From: Hymenopus coronatus
Taxonomy: Eukaryota; Arthropoda; Insecta; Mantodea; Hymenopodidae
NCBI GenBank assembly: GCA_030762935.1
Contig: CM060896.1
Coordinates: 14,372,027 to 14,436,026, forward strand
Length of the DNA: 64,000 bases
Reading direction: 5' to 3'
The notes under the pieces are model-generated. The model made no database searches. It was not told the DNA's origin and saw only the letters and a program-made list of their open reading frames with translations. Of the stretch, positions 32,364-43,575 are shown in pieces. Each line of letters begins with the position of its first letter. Position 1 is the stretch's first letter. Position numbers and translations under genes: made by a program.

Positions 32364-32645
32364 ATTAGTCGGTATCCACGTTTTAACGAAGTGAAAGTGT
32401 CGTACACTATTCATATGATTCTTTCCTTGTAGTCGTTCATATGAACGATTCGTTTATGAATCGCCCCATGTCTATTAGTGGGTATCCACGTTTTAACGAA
32501 GTGAAAGTGCTGTACACTATTCAAATGATTCTTTCCTTATAATCGTTCATATGAACGATTCGTTCATGAATCGCCCCATGTCTATGGTGGGTATCCACGT
32601 TTTAACGAAGTGAAAGTGCCGTGTCAGCGTGCTTGCTGCCATGTT
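32364..32645 (+). repeat. Minisatellite, part 2
   Basis: About two and a half further units: GTATCCACGTTTTAACGAAG at 32372, 32480 and 32588, giving a period near 108 bp. Each has TTCATATGAACGATTCGTT and CGCCCCATGTCTA. The units here are more alike than those in part 1. Confidence 0.85.
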
Positions 32646-32737
32646 ATTGGCGCTTCACTTTGATTAATTAGTTTGTTCATCAATTACTGCGGGAGCGGAG
32701 AAACCCCAAAACTTGCGCGTGCACGGCCCGGGATCGG

Positions 32738-32811
32738 ACTTAATCTGATATGTTCCATTCACATCGCTTTCTCTACCTGCTCTGCAAACTTCTAACAAAA
32801 GATTATTCTCG
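32738..32811 (-). mobile_element. HLR1 tail fragment
   Basis: TAATCTGATATGTTCCATTC to CAAAAGATTATTCTCG. It is cut by a plus-sense head. Confidence 0.7.
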
Positions 32812-32968
32812 TTTTTACTTTCTATACACTAGTGTATAGAGAAGGTATTGTAATGCACCCAAAAATTCAATACCGAGATTTCACCGGAAACACATGTTTT
32901 AGGACCCCTCAAATCAAAAAAAAATTCAGAAAAAGGTCCGTGTGTATGTCTGTTGACAACATAACTAA
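32812..32968 (+). mobile_element. HLR1 head fragment
   Basis: TTTACTTTCTATACAC hairpin, CACCCAAAAATTCAATACC, then GGTCCGTGTGTATG and CAACATAACTAAAAAAA. It is cut at an A-run where a minus copy begins. Confidence 0.78.
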
Positions 32969-33753
32969 AAAAATCTCATGTTACACTCACATGACTTTCT
33001 CTAGCTACTCTACAAACAAACTTCTTTCAACACCATGCTGATCAAGGTAAACGTTGAGAGAATGTTCTTATTACTTAGTTCCTTATATGTTGACTGGAAT
33101 TAAGGCTATGTGATAGTCAAGTGTTTTAAAAACTGTCATTGCAAATCGCTTCTTTGCTTGGCCCGGAGTAGAACAAAAGAAAAACGGTCACTTCCGTATA
33201 AGTACTTCACAATAGAAATGAATAACAAGGAATACCTCGAAAACGGCAAGCTCCACGAAAAAAAATGTATATGATATAACTTCTGTATTTTAACAAAAAC
33301 TACAGTTTTTTGTATTGTAAGTTTCTGTCTATCTCTTACGGTTTACTAGTTATGCCAATAAGCAAAATTCATCCAGAATAAACAAGTCTTTAGAAGCTAT
33401 TCCCACAAAATTCAAGATATACATTTTATTTGTGATAGAAATGATTTAATATGTGGTATTTTAATCAAAATCGTTAGAGCCATTTTTTCAAAAACATTTT
33501 CGAAAATATTTGCATGTAAAGGGTAGATAGGAGTGGGAGGATTTTCTTGAAAATCTTCATGTCACATCCTTGGAAGCTACTAAACTTAAATATCAAGTTT
33601 GGTATTCAACTGTCTTTTCGTTTTTGAGCTATGCTGTCCACACACACATACACACACGGACCTGATTCTAAAAATGCTTTTTGATTCAGGGGATCCTAAA
33701 ACATGTATTTCTCTATCGCTATGTACATTGTACATACGGGGCTAGCGAAAGTA
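32967..33753 (-). mobile_element. HLR1 subfamily b copy (minus)
   Basis: Tail AAAATCTCATGTTACACTC, body with CGGTCACTTCCG, head CTATGTACATTGTACATACG and GCTAGCGAAAGTAAA. About 0.79 kb with small deletions. Confidence 0.82.
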
Positions 33754-34420
33754 AAAACGAAAAGTCCGTTAAATACTTAACTTGGTATTTAAGTTTGGTA
33801 TGTTCCAAGGATGCAACACGAAACTTTTCAAGAAAATCCCCCTACCCCAAACTACCCTATACATGGAACATTTTTCGAACATTTTTATTTTCTCAAAAAT
33901 GGCTCTAACGATTTTCATTAAAATACCTTATGTATAAGATATTTTTATGGCAAACAAAATGTATATCTTGAATTTTCTGGAAATAGCCTCTGAAGGCCTC
34001 TTCATTCCGGGTGACTTTTATATAATTGGCAAACCACAACCGATAGACACAAACTTACTACATAAAAAGTGTAGATCACATTAAAAACACAATTCCCTTT
34101 TCGAAATATTCCGGATTATTGGTATTTAAACTTTTCTCGAACGAGAAGACATCTTTCTTCTCGTTTCTTTACTCCTGGTAAGAAAAGCGAATGCAATTTA
34201 AATTGCTTCACAGAGCGACCGACTTTTAAATGACTTGACTATCGCTTTAGTCTGTTAGTTCCCTTATTTCGCTTCAACTTTCAAAGAAGCAAATAATAAG
34301 ACTATTTCTGCTACTTTTTTTTTTCAGGAATAGTATGAAATAAATAGAAACATTAGCTTTATAACAATAATTTGTTGCAGAGATGTAAAGAAAGTCATGT
34401 GAATAGAACACGTCAGATTT
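33754..34420 (+). mobile_element. HLR1 headless copy
   Basis: It starts at AACGAAAAGTCCGTTAAATA, directly after the A-run of the previous head, and ends CACGTCAGATTTTTT (34420). Head and microsatellite are missing. Confidence 0.8.
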
Positions 34421-34596
34421 TTTCAGTACGTACGTTTAAGAGGTTTCTCACTTCTGAGTGTAATTGCACTGCTGTGACGTGCTGAGCCCTCAGCCGTGAT
34501 TGTTACTCCTACACAAACAATACTACATTAGCACGGCCGTTGCTGCGCTCCAGTAAACCTCACGGCAATACTGATAGCTAACAGGGGTTCAGCTTA
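34421..34596. other. Short unassigned spacer
   Basis: Sequence with modest GC content and no motif recognised. Confidence 0.25.
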
Positions 34597-34721
34597 TTAC
34601 TTTCTTTACATAGTGTATTGTATTGCAACCCAAAAAGTCAATACAGAGATTTCACCAAAAATACATGTTTTAGGACCCCCTGAATCCATAAAAAGCATTT
34701 TCAGAAACAGGTACGTAGTGT

Positions 34722-34759
<38 letters not shown>

Positions 34760-35467
34760 GCTCAAAAACGAAAAGGCGGTTAAATACCAAACTTGGTATT
34801 TAAGTTTGGTATCTTCCAAGGAAGATTTTCAAGAAACCCCCCCACCCCTAACTACCCTTTACATGGAAAATTTTGCGAACATTTTGGTTTTCTTAAAAAA
34901 TGGCTGTAACGATTTTGATTAAAATACCACATATTAAAGCCATATCTATCACAAATAAAATGTATATCTTGAATTTTCTGGGAATAAGTTCTAAAGACCT
35001 GTTTATTCTGGATGAAGTTTGTTTAATTTAGTATAACTAGTAAACTGTAAGAGATAGACAAAAACTTACTTTACAAAAAATGTAGATCTTGTTAAAGTAC
35101 ACAAGTAATGTCATATACATTTTTTTCATGGAGCTTACGTTTTCGAGGTATTCCTTGTTGTTATTAGTTTCAATTATGAAGTACCTACACTTTTCTCAGA
35201 CGGAAGTGTCCGTTTTTCTTTTGTTCTGCTCCTGGCCAAGCAAAGAAGCGATTTGCAATGACAATCGCATAACGACAGCTTTTAAAACATTTGACTATCA
35301 CTTTAGCCTAGTGCTTTATCTTAGCTCCATTCTACTTATAAGGTACAAAGTAATAAAATTCTGCTAATATTTATCTCGATTAGCATGGTGTAGAAAGAAG
35401 AATTATCTTTTGTAAGAAGTTTGTGGAGTAGCTAGAAAAAGTCATGTGAGTGTAACGCATCCGATTT
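34597..35467 (+). mobile_element. HLR1 repeat, full-length, with (GT)n
   Basis: The head is shortened (TTACTTTCTTTACATAGTG). (GT)n lies at 34723-34756. Tail GTGTAACGCATCCGATTTTT at 35467. The middle and tail are of subfamily b type. Confidence 0.83.
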
Positions 35468-36206
35468 TTAGAAAACGGTCCGTGTGTGTATGCGCGCGCG
35501 CACGCGCTTGTGTCTATGGACAGCATAGCTCAAAAAAGAAAATACCGTTAAATACCAAACTTGGTATTTAGGTTTGGTATCTTCCAAGGACGAGACACAA
35601 AGATTTTGAGGAAAATCCCGCCCATCCCAAACTACCGTTTACATGAAAAATTTTCGAACAATTTTATTTACTCAAAAATGGCTCTAATGATTTTCATTAA
35701 AATACCCTATATTGAAGATATTTACATGACAAATAAAATGTATTTCTTGAATTTTCTGGGAATAGCCTCTGAAGACCTATTTATTCTGAATGACGTTTGC
35801 TGGATTTTGCAAAATTAGTAGACTCTAAGAGATATACAAGTAATTACTACACAAAATATGTAGAGCTTGTTGAAACACACAATTTATGTTATATATCTAT
35901 TTTTTTTCGTGGTGCTGACCATTTTTGAGATATTTCTTGTTATTAGTTTTAAATGTTTCACATACGGGAATTTGTCAACTCCCACCAATGCAAAGAAACG
36001 ATTTCATCCACATGGCAACCAGCTTTTAAAAGGTTTCACTATGTTTTGTCTAGTGTATTCCATTATTTACCTTCTACTTACAAGAAAGCATTTCTGCTAA
36101 TGTTCATCTCGATTACCATAAAGTATACAGAAGACTAAGCTTTTTAACAATAATTTGTTACAGAGATGTACAGAAAGGCATGTGAATGGAGCACATCAGA
36201 CTTTTT
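35468..36206 (+). mobile_element. HLR1 headless copy following directly
   Basis: It begins at AGAAAACGGTCCGTGTGTG, i.e. exactly after the internal T-run of HLR1, and ends CACATCAGACTTTTT. The start point is the preferred self-insertion site, so this may be the distal part of a copy that the upstream copy invaded. The proximal part is not recognisable upstream. Confidence 0.8.
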
Positions 36207-36470
36207 AACACTGTCTTCTGGTAATCTAAGATAGTATCCGCTCCCATATTTCATGCAAGCGATGGTTGAAGGTCCTTTTGTGAAGAAGCATTTCCTTATT
36301 CGCCCGGGAGAATACTATGTGACTAGAAAATCGCTGCTTAATATCGCAGTTGTGTCGAAGATTTTTGAAGTTGTATTAGATAACACAGTACTTTTAGAAT
36401 AACTCGCTGTTTCCTCCTAGTCAGTTTGGTTTTAGAACTGGACATAGTACTGTTGAGGCTATATTACATT
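36207..36470 (+). pseudogene. Jockey-like LINE reverse transcriptase, N-terminal part
   Basis: Pieces in shifting frames: LNIAVVSKIFEVVLDNTV, then after frame slips QFGFRTGHSTVEAILHF, the family's conserved SKIFE and QFGFRxGHST blocks (reverse-transcriptase palm, before the catalytic box). The coding sense continues beyond the HLR1 insertion at 37320. It carries multiple stops and frameshifts. Confidence 0.75.
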
Positions 36471-37319
36471 TTTTACATTCTCTACATGTACTATGTACGT
36501 TGTGTATTGTATTGCAGCCAAAAATTCGATACCGAGATTTCACCAGAAATATACGTTTTGGGCCCCTCTGAATCCAAAAAAGCATGTTTACAAAAAGGTC
36601 CGAGTGTGTGTGTGTGTCTGTGGACAGTATAGCTCAAAAACGAAAAGACCGTTAAATACCAAACTTGGTATTTAAGTTTGGCATCTTCCAAGGATGCGAC
36701 ACGAAGCTTTTCAAGAAAATCCCCCACCCCCAACTACCCTTTACATGGAACATTTTTCGAAAATTTTGATTTTCTTAAAAATGGCTCTAATGATTTTGAT
36801 TAAAATGTCAAGTATTAAAGATATTTACTTGACAAATAAAATGCATATCCTGAATTTTCTGGGAATAGCCTCTGAAGACTACTTTAATCTGGATGAATTT
36901 TACGGAATTTTGTATAACTGCTAAACCGTAAGGGATAGATAAAAACTTAACACACAAAAACTGTAGAACACATTAAAACATACAATTTATGTCATATACA
37001 TTTTTTTTTTCGTGGAGTTGATTGCTTTTTAGATATTCCTTGTTTTTGGTTTCAGCTTTGAAAGGTTTATACTTTTCTCATACGGGATTAGTCAACTCGT
37101 ACCCATACAAACAAAGGAACTTCAGTCACATAGCAACCTGTTTTTGAATATCACTTTAACCTATGGCACTCCCTTCTTCTTGCAAGGAAGTAAGTATTAC
37201 GACCATTTCTGCTAATTTTTCTAAATTAGCAAGAATTAAATGGAAGCATAAGCTTTTTAACTATAATTTTTTGCAGAGATGTGGAGAAAGTTATGTGAAT
37301 GGAACACATCAGATCTTTT
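36471..37319 (+). mobile_element. HLR1 repeat inserted in the LINE
   Basis: Head (TACATTCTCTACATGTAC, one change in ACTTTCTC) from 36471, tail CACATCAGATCTTTT at 37319. LINE codons on either side (…ATATTACATTTT / TTAAACGAACTC…) join to give an uninterrupted T-run, so the pre-insertion site was a run of T's. Length is 0.85 kb. Confidence 0.87.
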
Positions 37320-37958
37320 AAACGAACTCTAGACGCTTTTGCAGGTGGCTATTCATCCCATAGTCGTTTCTTTGATAAGGCCTTTGATACTAATTCTCAC
37401 TAAATACTCTTAAAATGGCCTATTATGGTTTTAATGACACTAGTGTAAACATCATACGCTCATATTTAAGTGACAGATATCAGGCTACTTATGTTAGTGG
37501 CAGCAATTCTAAATTCAAGAATATTAAACATGGTGGTCCTCAGGGCTCGGTCCTCGGACCTGTATTCTTTTTAATATACATATATTCATGATCCCCCAGA
37601 AGCTATCCAAGATGAATGCTTTAAAACATTTTTATTTGTTGATGATTTAGCATTAAATATATGTTGTGATGATAATGGTACTCTCACCAAAAAAGTAAAA
37701 GATATAAAGTAAATTACTGGTATGATTTTATAGACCAATACTTAACTAAGCTAAAACTGTAGATCTACGTTTTAGTAACTATGCTGCTAACATTTCTTCT
37801 TCAAAATTAAAATCTTTAGGCATTCATCTCGAATCTAATTTAGGGTGGAAATCCCACATAGATTATATTATAACCTAAGCAAAGGGATCTTTATGTTACG
37901 AGTTCTGAGCCAAACCATTACAGCAATACTTTTGCTGTCAGTGTATTATAGTAATATA
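37320..37958 (+). pseudogene. Jockey-like LINE reverse transcriptase, catalytic part
   Basis: Readable runs: LDAFAGGYSSHSRFFDKAFDT, KMAYYGFNDTSVNIIRSYL, SDRYQATYVSG, KHGGPQGSVLGPVFFLIYIY and, one frame on, TFLFVDDLALNICCDD. QGSVLGP and F-V-DD are the reverse-transcriptase motifs, the latter holding two catalytic Asps. The order and spacing fit the Jockey/CR1-type non-LTR group. Stops and frameshifts (after IYIY and near FDT) make it inactive. A DNA element interrupts it at 37959. Confidence 0.85.
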
Positions 37959-38303
37959 CAGGGTCTTAATGAACTACACCGAAATAATTTGCGAGATTGT
38001 GCACGTGACTGATATAAGTAATTTGAGATCAGCGATAAACATAGCGTTAAACGTGTGGGTATCAGGTTTTGATAAGCCGATGTAAAAGCAAAGCAGGTTG
38101 AAAAAAGGCTTAGAATGTCTTTAAAACTGCTGCCCGGGTATAGAAATATCGATTTTTAGCAGCTCGTTACTAGCGTTCTCAAGATTTAATGTCGCAAAAA
38201 GCTGTAAGATCTCGAACTAATCACTTGACAGTGCGACACTGAGTATTTATTAACTACGTTCTTGAGTTATGTAGCCTACTCTGGAGGCGTTTTTTCAACT
38301 GAT

Positions 38304-38365
38304 CTGGTGGCTTAATGCGTAACGGGGAAAGCTGCTATCCCAAAGGTCATGAGTTCTATTCCTGT
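38304..38365 (+). mobile_element. tRNA-like SINE head (plus)
   Basis: TGGCTTAATGCGTAACGGGG resembles an A-box region and GAGTTCTATTCC a B box, about 35 bp apart. No body is recognised before the (ATT)n stretch at 38381-38392. Confidence 0.4.
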
Positions 38366-38414
38366 TATAGAGTAAACGTTTATTATTATTATTTTTTTCA
38401 TTCCAGACGAAGTG

Positions 38415-38495
38415 CCGCGATACGTGAACGAGACCCGAACCCGGCAACTATCTTTCACTTGAAAGCCAGTATCATAACCACTGCGCTAGAGAGGT
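38415..38495 (-). mobile_element. tRNA-like SINE head (minus)
   Basis: Minus strand: TAGCGCAGTGGTTATGATAC (A box) and GGGTTCGGGTCTCG (B box) at tRNA-like spacing, with CTTTCAAG at the anticodon-loop position. It lacks a closed acceptor stem, so it is a SINE head or tRNA pseudogene rather than a working tRNA. Confidence 0.55.
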
Positions 38496-38703
38496 ACTAC
38501 GCTGTAATATGTCCCTTAGTTTTTCGTGTTATGCTCTCGAATGGTTGATAAATTAGCCAGTGGCGTACTGGCAGTTCAGAAACTTATAGCCGTTACTTGG
38601 AAATTTCAATAAACAAACCATAAGTCTCCTATCTCAAATTACTTATTTAAGTAATCTACATATTCTGTGAAAATATTTCGGTATAGTTCATTAACATCCT
38701 GTA

Positions 38704-39215
38704 TATTGAATTATGAATTATGATATTTTACTTTGGGGGCAACCATTCTTATACAAATAAGCTTCTTATTTTACAAAACAGAGCAGTAAGAATAATATGT
38801 GGAGTTCTGCCAAAAACACACTGTAAATCACACTTTATTGAACTTGGAATCCTCACTGTTCCTTGTGTATATATTTTAAATTGTTTACTATATATTAAGA
38901 AGACTGTACATGTTTATGATTCTTGTGAAACTATGTATAATTGTGCTACAAGAAGTAGCAGTAATATTTACTTTAAGGCTTGCAAATATAGGAAAACGCA
39001 AAATAGCTTTGAAATAGTATCCATTAATTTATTTAATATTTTACCTGACAAAATTAAGAAATTTACATTTAACAACTTTAAAAAAAGAAATTCTAATTAT
39101 TTTGAAGCAAAATCCAGGAGTTTTATAACATTGCATTTTTGTAAATTGTAATTTACGTTGCTATACGTTTATTATGTTCTTGGCAATAAAGAACTCTATC
39201 TATCAATCTATCTAA
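38704..39215 (+). pseudogene. Jockey-like LINE, C-terminus and 3' tail
   Basis: An open frame of 143 codons (38720-39151) reads NKLLILQNRAVRIICGVLPK, then HCKSHFIELGILTVPCVYIL and a lysine-rich end NNFKKRNSNYFEAKSR. The LQNRAVRII(C/T)G block is the standard segment downstream of the reverse transcriptase in Jockey-like elements. A frameshift at the GGGGG near 38738 separates YDILLWG from it. After the stop comes AATAAAG and a (TCTA)n tail at 39195-39213, a typical LINE 3' tail. Confidence 0.83.
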
Positions 39216-40054
39216 AGACTTCCTTGAAATAAGCGACGACCGAATTCGCAGCTTAGCAAAGTAACGAACACTAGTGTGCTACGCCAGTGGCAGGTGTATT
39301 TGTTCACTATATAATGTCCAGGTTTATAACTAGCTTGGAGCTTTATCCCTTTGGGGATATGTGACTTAGGATCGAACCTGTACCATTTCCAGTGTTCCCG
39401 ACCCAGATCTGCAAAGAGATGCCTCGCAGATGCTCATTTCGAGGACCAGGAGCTGATTGTTGTCCCAGATGTGTTTGTTTGACAGCAGTCATTTTCCTTT
39501 CTCCCGACCTAGCGACTTACCTCGCTGTACAGACGGCATTCTTGTCTCGGGCGACCTACGCGTGCGCTGCTACCAGAACCTGTAGTAAACTGCGGAAAAA
39601 ACTCCATACACTTTTTGAAATACTTGATATGTAAGTTAATCTTTCTGAACACATATTTGGTAATGTAAGCTAAATTTATAATTCGTTTATTTATTGCCAT
39701 GGCAACAAGCACTGTAAGAGTTTGAGAGGTCATTAATACTTACAGTACAATTAGGAAATGACGTAACATGTGCTACTTCAAGTAAACAATCTATTGCATT
39801 AACAAAAGAGTATATAAGAAGGCTTTGTCCATATAAGTTAGATGTAGCCTTTCATTTGTTCACATCGAGAATTCATTTCTTCTTAATGTACAATAAAATA
39901 ATAAAAAGAAAATTTCATTTTTTTTGTTTTTTTGTTTTTTACAGTTTTTTCAAGTATTTCAAAAAGCAATTGGTTAACCACGAACTAAGTTATCAGATCT
40001 CGAATGTTTGAGAAAACGTATTCCCAATCGATCTGATAAGTGTAACTTGCAGTA
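39216..40054. other. Unassigned; possible LTR-like segment at right
   Basis: No gene is identified. Bases 39806-39905 hold GAGTATATAAGAAGGC (TATA-like), CTTTCATTTGTTC and AATAAAATAATAAAAAG (polyadenylation-like), an arrangement seen in LTRs. I cannot find paired LTR edges or a partner. The frame at 39392-39634 is not recognised. Confidence 0.3.
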
Positions 40055-41007
40055 TACTATTTGAGACTCCCTGAATCTAAAAAAACATTATTTTTACTTT
40101 TTCTACACGTTATATTTACATATGTATAGAGGAGGTATTGTATCGCACCCAAAAATTCGATCCAGAGATTTAACCGGATATATATGTTTTGTGTCCTCTT
40201 GAATCCCAAATTTTTTTTTTTTTTTAGAAAAAGGTCCATATGTATGTATGTGTGTGTCTGTAGACAGCATAGCTCAAAAACGAAAATACCCTTAAGCACA
40301 AAACTTGGTATTTATGTTTGGGATCTTTAGGATTTAAGAAAAAATTCCCCCATTCCAAAATTCCCTTTACATGGAACATTTTTTGAAATGTTTGTTCTTC
40401 TCGAAAATGGTTTTAACAATTTCTATTAAAATGCTGTAAATTAAAGATATTTACATCACCAATGAAATTGTATATCTTGCTTTTTTTGGCAATAGATTCT
40501 GAAGACTTGGTCCTTCTGGATGAATTTTGCTGAATTTTGCATTACTGGTAAATCGTAAGAGACGGACAAAAACTTACAAGTACACAAAAAATGTAGATCT
40601 TGTTATTTATTTATTTTTTTTTTTTATTTTTTTTTTTTTGGAGTTGTCTGTTTTCGAGATATTTCTTGTTGTTGGCTTCAGTTTTAAAACGTGTACCCAC
40701 TTAAAACTTTTCTCATATGGGAACTTGTCAAATCCTGGCCGCTAAAAGAACTGAATTCTAGTCCCATAGCAACCACATTTTAAAACATGTGAATGTCGGT
40801 TTAGCCTAGTGTATTCCGTTATTTCCCTTCTACTTAAAAGAACGAAGTAATAAGACCGTTGCTGCTAATGTTTATCGATTTTCATGAAGTGGATAGAAGA
40901 ATAAGCTTGCTGATAAGTTATTACAAAGATGTAGAGAAAGTCATGTGAAATGAGCATATCCGATTTTTTTATTTAGAAAAGTTCCATATATGTTGTGGAC
41001 CAAAAAA
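40055..41007 (+). mobile_element. Outer HLR1 fragment split by another HLR1
   Basis: 40055-40091 (ATTTGAGACTCCCTGAATCT, AAAAAAACATTA) and 40971-41007 (ATTTAGAAAAGTTCCATATA, GTTGTGGACC) are the two sides of one HLR1 block that normally reads CTGAATCC...GCATTTTTAGAAAAAGGTCC. An entire copy sits between them. Confidence 0.8.
40092..40970 (+). mobile_element. HLR1 copy nested at the T-run of another HLR1
   Basis: It starts TTTTTACTTTTTCTACACG and ends CATATCCGATTTTTTT. It is complete (0.88 kb) and lies exactly in the GCATTTTTAG T-run of the outer fragment, with no additional duplicated non-T bases. This is the clearest record of the insertion site. Confidence 0.85.
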
Positions 41008-41898
41008 AATCTGTGTTCCACTCACATGACTCTCTATAGCTTTCCTATAAAAACGTTCCATATAAAGATTATCTTTATATACGTCATGCTAATTAGGATA
41101 AACGTTGCCAGAATTGTCTTATTGCTTGCTTCTTTGTAAGTAGAAGGTGAATAAGAGAGTACACTAAGATAAAGCGATAGGCAGAACTTTTAAAAGTCGG
41201 TCACTAAGTGAAACGATTGAAATTCGGCTCTCTTTGCTTCCTAGGGGTAAACAAACGAGAAACGAAAAGAAAGATGTCTGCCTTTTGAGAAAAGTTCAAA
41301 TACCTTAAAAATGAAACTCGGAAATCTCTAAAATGGTTAACTCAATAAAAATGTGACATAATTGTGCGTTTTAATGATATCTACATATTTTCTGTACTAA
41401 ATTTTTGTCTATCTCTTACGGTTTACCAGTTATGCAAACGTTATATAAAAGTCATCCAGAATGAAGAGGTCTTCAGTGGCTATTCCCACAAAATTCAAAA
41501 TATAGATTTTGTTTTTTCATTAAAATGTCTTAAACATATGATATTTTAATCAAAATCGTCAGAGCCGTTTTTGAGAAAATAATATTTTTTGAAAAATGTT
41601 CATGTAAAGGATAGCTTGGATGGAGGGATTTTCTTGAAAATCTTCGTGTCGCATCCTTGGAAGATACTGAACTTAAATACCAAGTTTGGTATTCAATCTA
41701 TGTTTCGTATTTGAGCTATACTGCCCAAAGATACACATGGACGTTTCCAGAAATGTTTTATTATTATTATTATTATTTAGGGAGCCTCAAAATATGTTTT
41801 TCCGGTGAAATCCCGATATCGAATTTTTTGGGTGCAAATTCAATATCTTCTCTATCCACTTTGCACATTGTACATACGGGCTAGAGAAAATAAAAATA
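41008..41898 (-). mobile_element. HLR1 subfamily b copy, full-length (minus)
   Basis: Tail AAAAAAAATCTGTGTTCC, middle with AAACGAGAAACGAAAAGAA, head CACATTGTACATACGGG and CTAGAGAAAATAAAAA. An (ATT)n run at 41759-41777 replaces the CA-distal T-run. Confidence 0.83.
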
Positions 41899-42574
41899 GG
41901 ATGCGTTACATTCCCATGACTTTCTAAACCCATTTTTCAATAACTTATTCTTGTGCCTAAAAGGTTAGATTTAAGCGATCTTTAGAGAGATGGTCGTCGG
42001 AATCCGTTTTCTTTGCTTGACTACGAAAACAAAAACGATTAACGACTTCCCATCTGGGAAAAGTGTAAATATTTAAACAATTATAATATTTATTTATTTA
42101 TTTCACATGAATTGTTTTAACGAGAAGTGTATTTCTGTGTAAGGGTTTACCTTGGTATGCTAAAGGCATTCATAGTGAAGGGACTATTTACGCTATTGCC
42201 AGAAAATTAAACATATACATTTTGCCCTGAAAATGGATTACATATATGTATTCTGTTTTAATCAAAATATTTAAGAATTGGTTTTAAGAAAATCAAATGT
42301 TGGACAAATGTTTCGTGTAAAAAGTAGTTTGACGCGGGAGGGGGAACCTTGACAATTTTTGTATCGCACCGTCAAAAGATGAACTTATAAATTATTACCC
42401 GGTTTTTCATTTTTAGTAACGCCATGCACCATACATACACGGTATTTTTCTAAAAATGCTTTTGTTTTATTCAGGAGACCTACGATGTGTGTTCCCAGTG
42501 AAATCTCGGTGTTCAATTTTTGGTTGGAATGCAACACCTTCTCTACCTACTATATACATGGTAGAGAAAGTAAT
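41895..42574 (-). mobile_element. HLR1 copy with deletions, head-to-tail after the previous one
   Basis: Tail AAAATAGGATGCGTTACATT begins in the A-run of the preceding head. Head GTAGAGAAAGTAATG at 42574. It is 0.68 kb and strongly diverged in the middle. Confidence 0.75.
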
Positions 42575-42659
42575 GAGTGCAGAATTAGTCAAATAAACTT
42601 TTTTGTGGCGCTAAGCAATTCCGAGATTATCTTTGTTATCTTTATTGTTCAGTGTGATG

Positions 42660-43294
42660 CATCAGATTTTTTACTTTTTCTACACGTGATATAATAGGCA
42701 GAGAAGTTATTTTATTCCACCCAAAAATCAGATGTTGACATTTCGCCGGAAATGTGTGTTGAGATCCGCGCGCGTGTGCGTGTGTCTGTGAACATGATAA
42801 CTCAAAAACGAAAAGTCGCTTAAACGCCAAACTTGATATTCAATTTCAGTATCTTCCAAGGATGCAACATGAACATTTTCAGAAAAATCTCCCCACCCCA
42901 ACTACCTTTATATGGAACATTTTTCAAAAACGTTACTGTCTCAAAAATGACTTGATTTTTATTAAAATACCATAAGTTTAAGACATTTTCATCATAAACG
43001 AAATGCATATCTTGCATTTTCTTCGAATACGTTCTGATGACCTCTTCGTTCTGGCAAACTTGTATACCGTAAAAAAAGTACTACACCAAAAATATAGACA
43101 GTTTAAAACAAACAATTTATCTCCTATACAATTTTTGTAAGTTAATTGTTTCCAACGTATTGTTTATTATTCCTTTGAATTTTAAAATGCTTATACTTTT
43201 TTTAAAAAAAAAATTATCCGCGTGTATTTTGTTTTACTCCTGGCCATCAAAGAGAACCGAATTTAAATGACAATCGCATAGCGACAGCTTTTAA
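42660..43294 (+). mobile_element. HLR1 copy, tail missing
   Basis: ATCAGATTTTTT at 42660 is the last trace of an earlier tail. The head follows (TACTTTTTCTACACG) with a CGCGCGTGTGCGTGTG tract (42768 region). It ends at GCATAGCGACAGCTTTTAA, losing the last 170 bp or so. Confidence 0.75.
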
Positions 43295-43575
43295 CCCTTC
43301 AGGGCTTTGGACGTGATATGACTTAAGTAACCCATTGTACAAACGGATAAACTCATTACATAATACAAACCTCGACGCTTGGTTTCATGGTCGTACGATC
43401 TAAGGCAGAGAGAAATAACTAAACTATTGTGGCATCAAATGCAGTCAAAATGTTTGTGCTGCACTCAATATAAACTGTGAAAAGGATGGGGAGGTTCTAA
43501 CTAAAACAATTGGTGTGCTGGCGTGGTTGGATCTGACTGCTTTTGATTGAATGCAGATACTTGCTTTTGTTATTT
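43295..43575. other. Unassigned spacer
   Basis: No recognisable motif. It begins with CCCTTCAGGGCTTTGGACG, which is not matched elsewhere in the window. Confidence 0.25.

Larger units (their letters stand above)
37959..38701. mobile_element. TA-flanked MITE inserted in the LINE
   Basis: Inverted ends CAGGGTCTTAATGAACTACA and CAGGATGTTAATGAACTATA, both followed by CCGAAATA; TA at 37957-37958 and 38702-38703. Length is 743 bp. TA duplication and CAGGG ends place it in the Tc1/mariner superfamily as a non-autonomous member. Inside are two tRNA-like stretches in opposite orientation. Confidence 0.82.

Noticed and set aside
38415..38495. Functional tRNA gene on the minus strand
   Set aside because: The promoter boxes fit but no closed cloverleaf is apparent, and it lies in a MITE.
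39700..39910. Solo LTR
   Set aside because: TATA-like and polyadenylation-like strings are present, but I found no TG..CA edges with duplication and no second copy. Kept only as a note.
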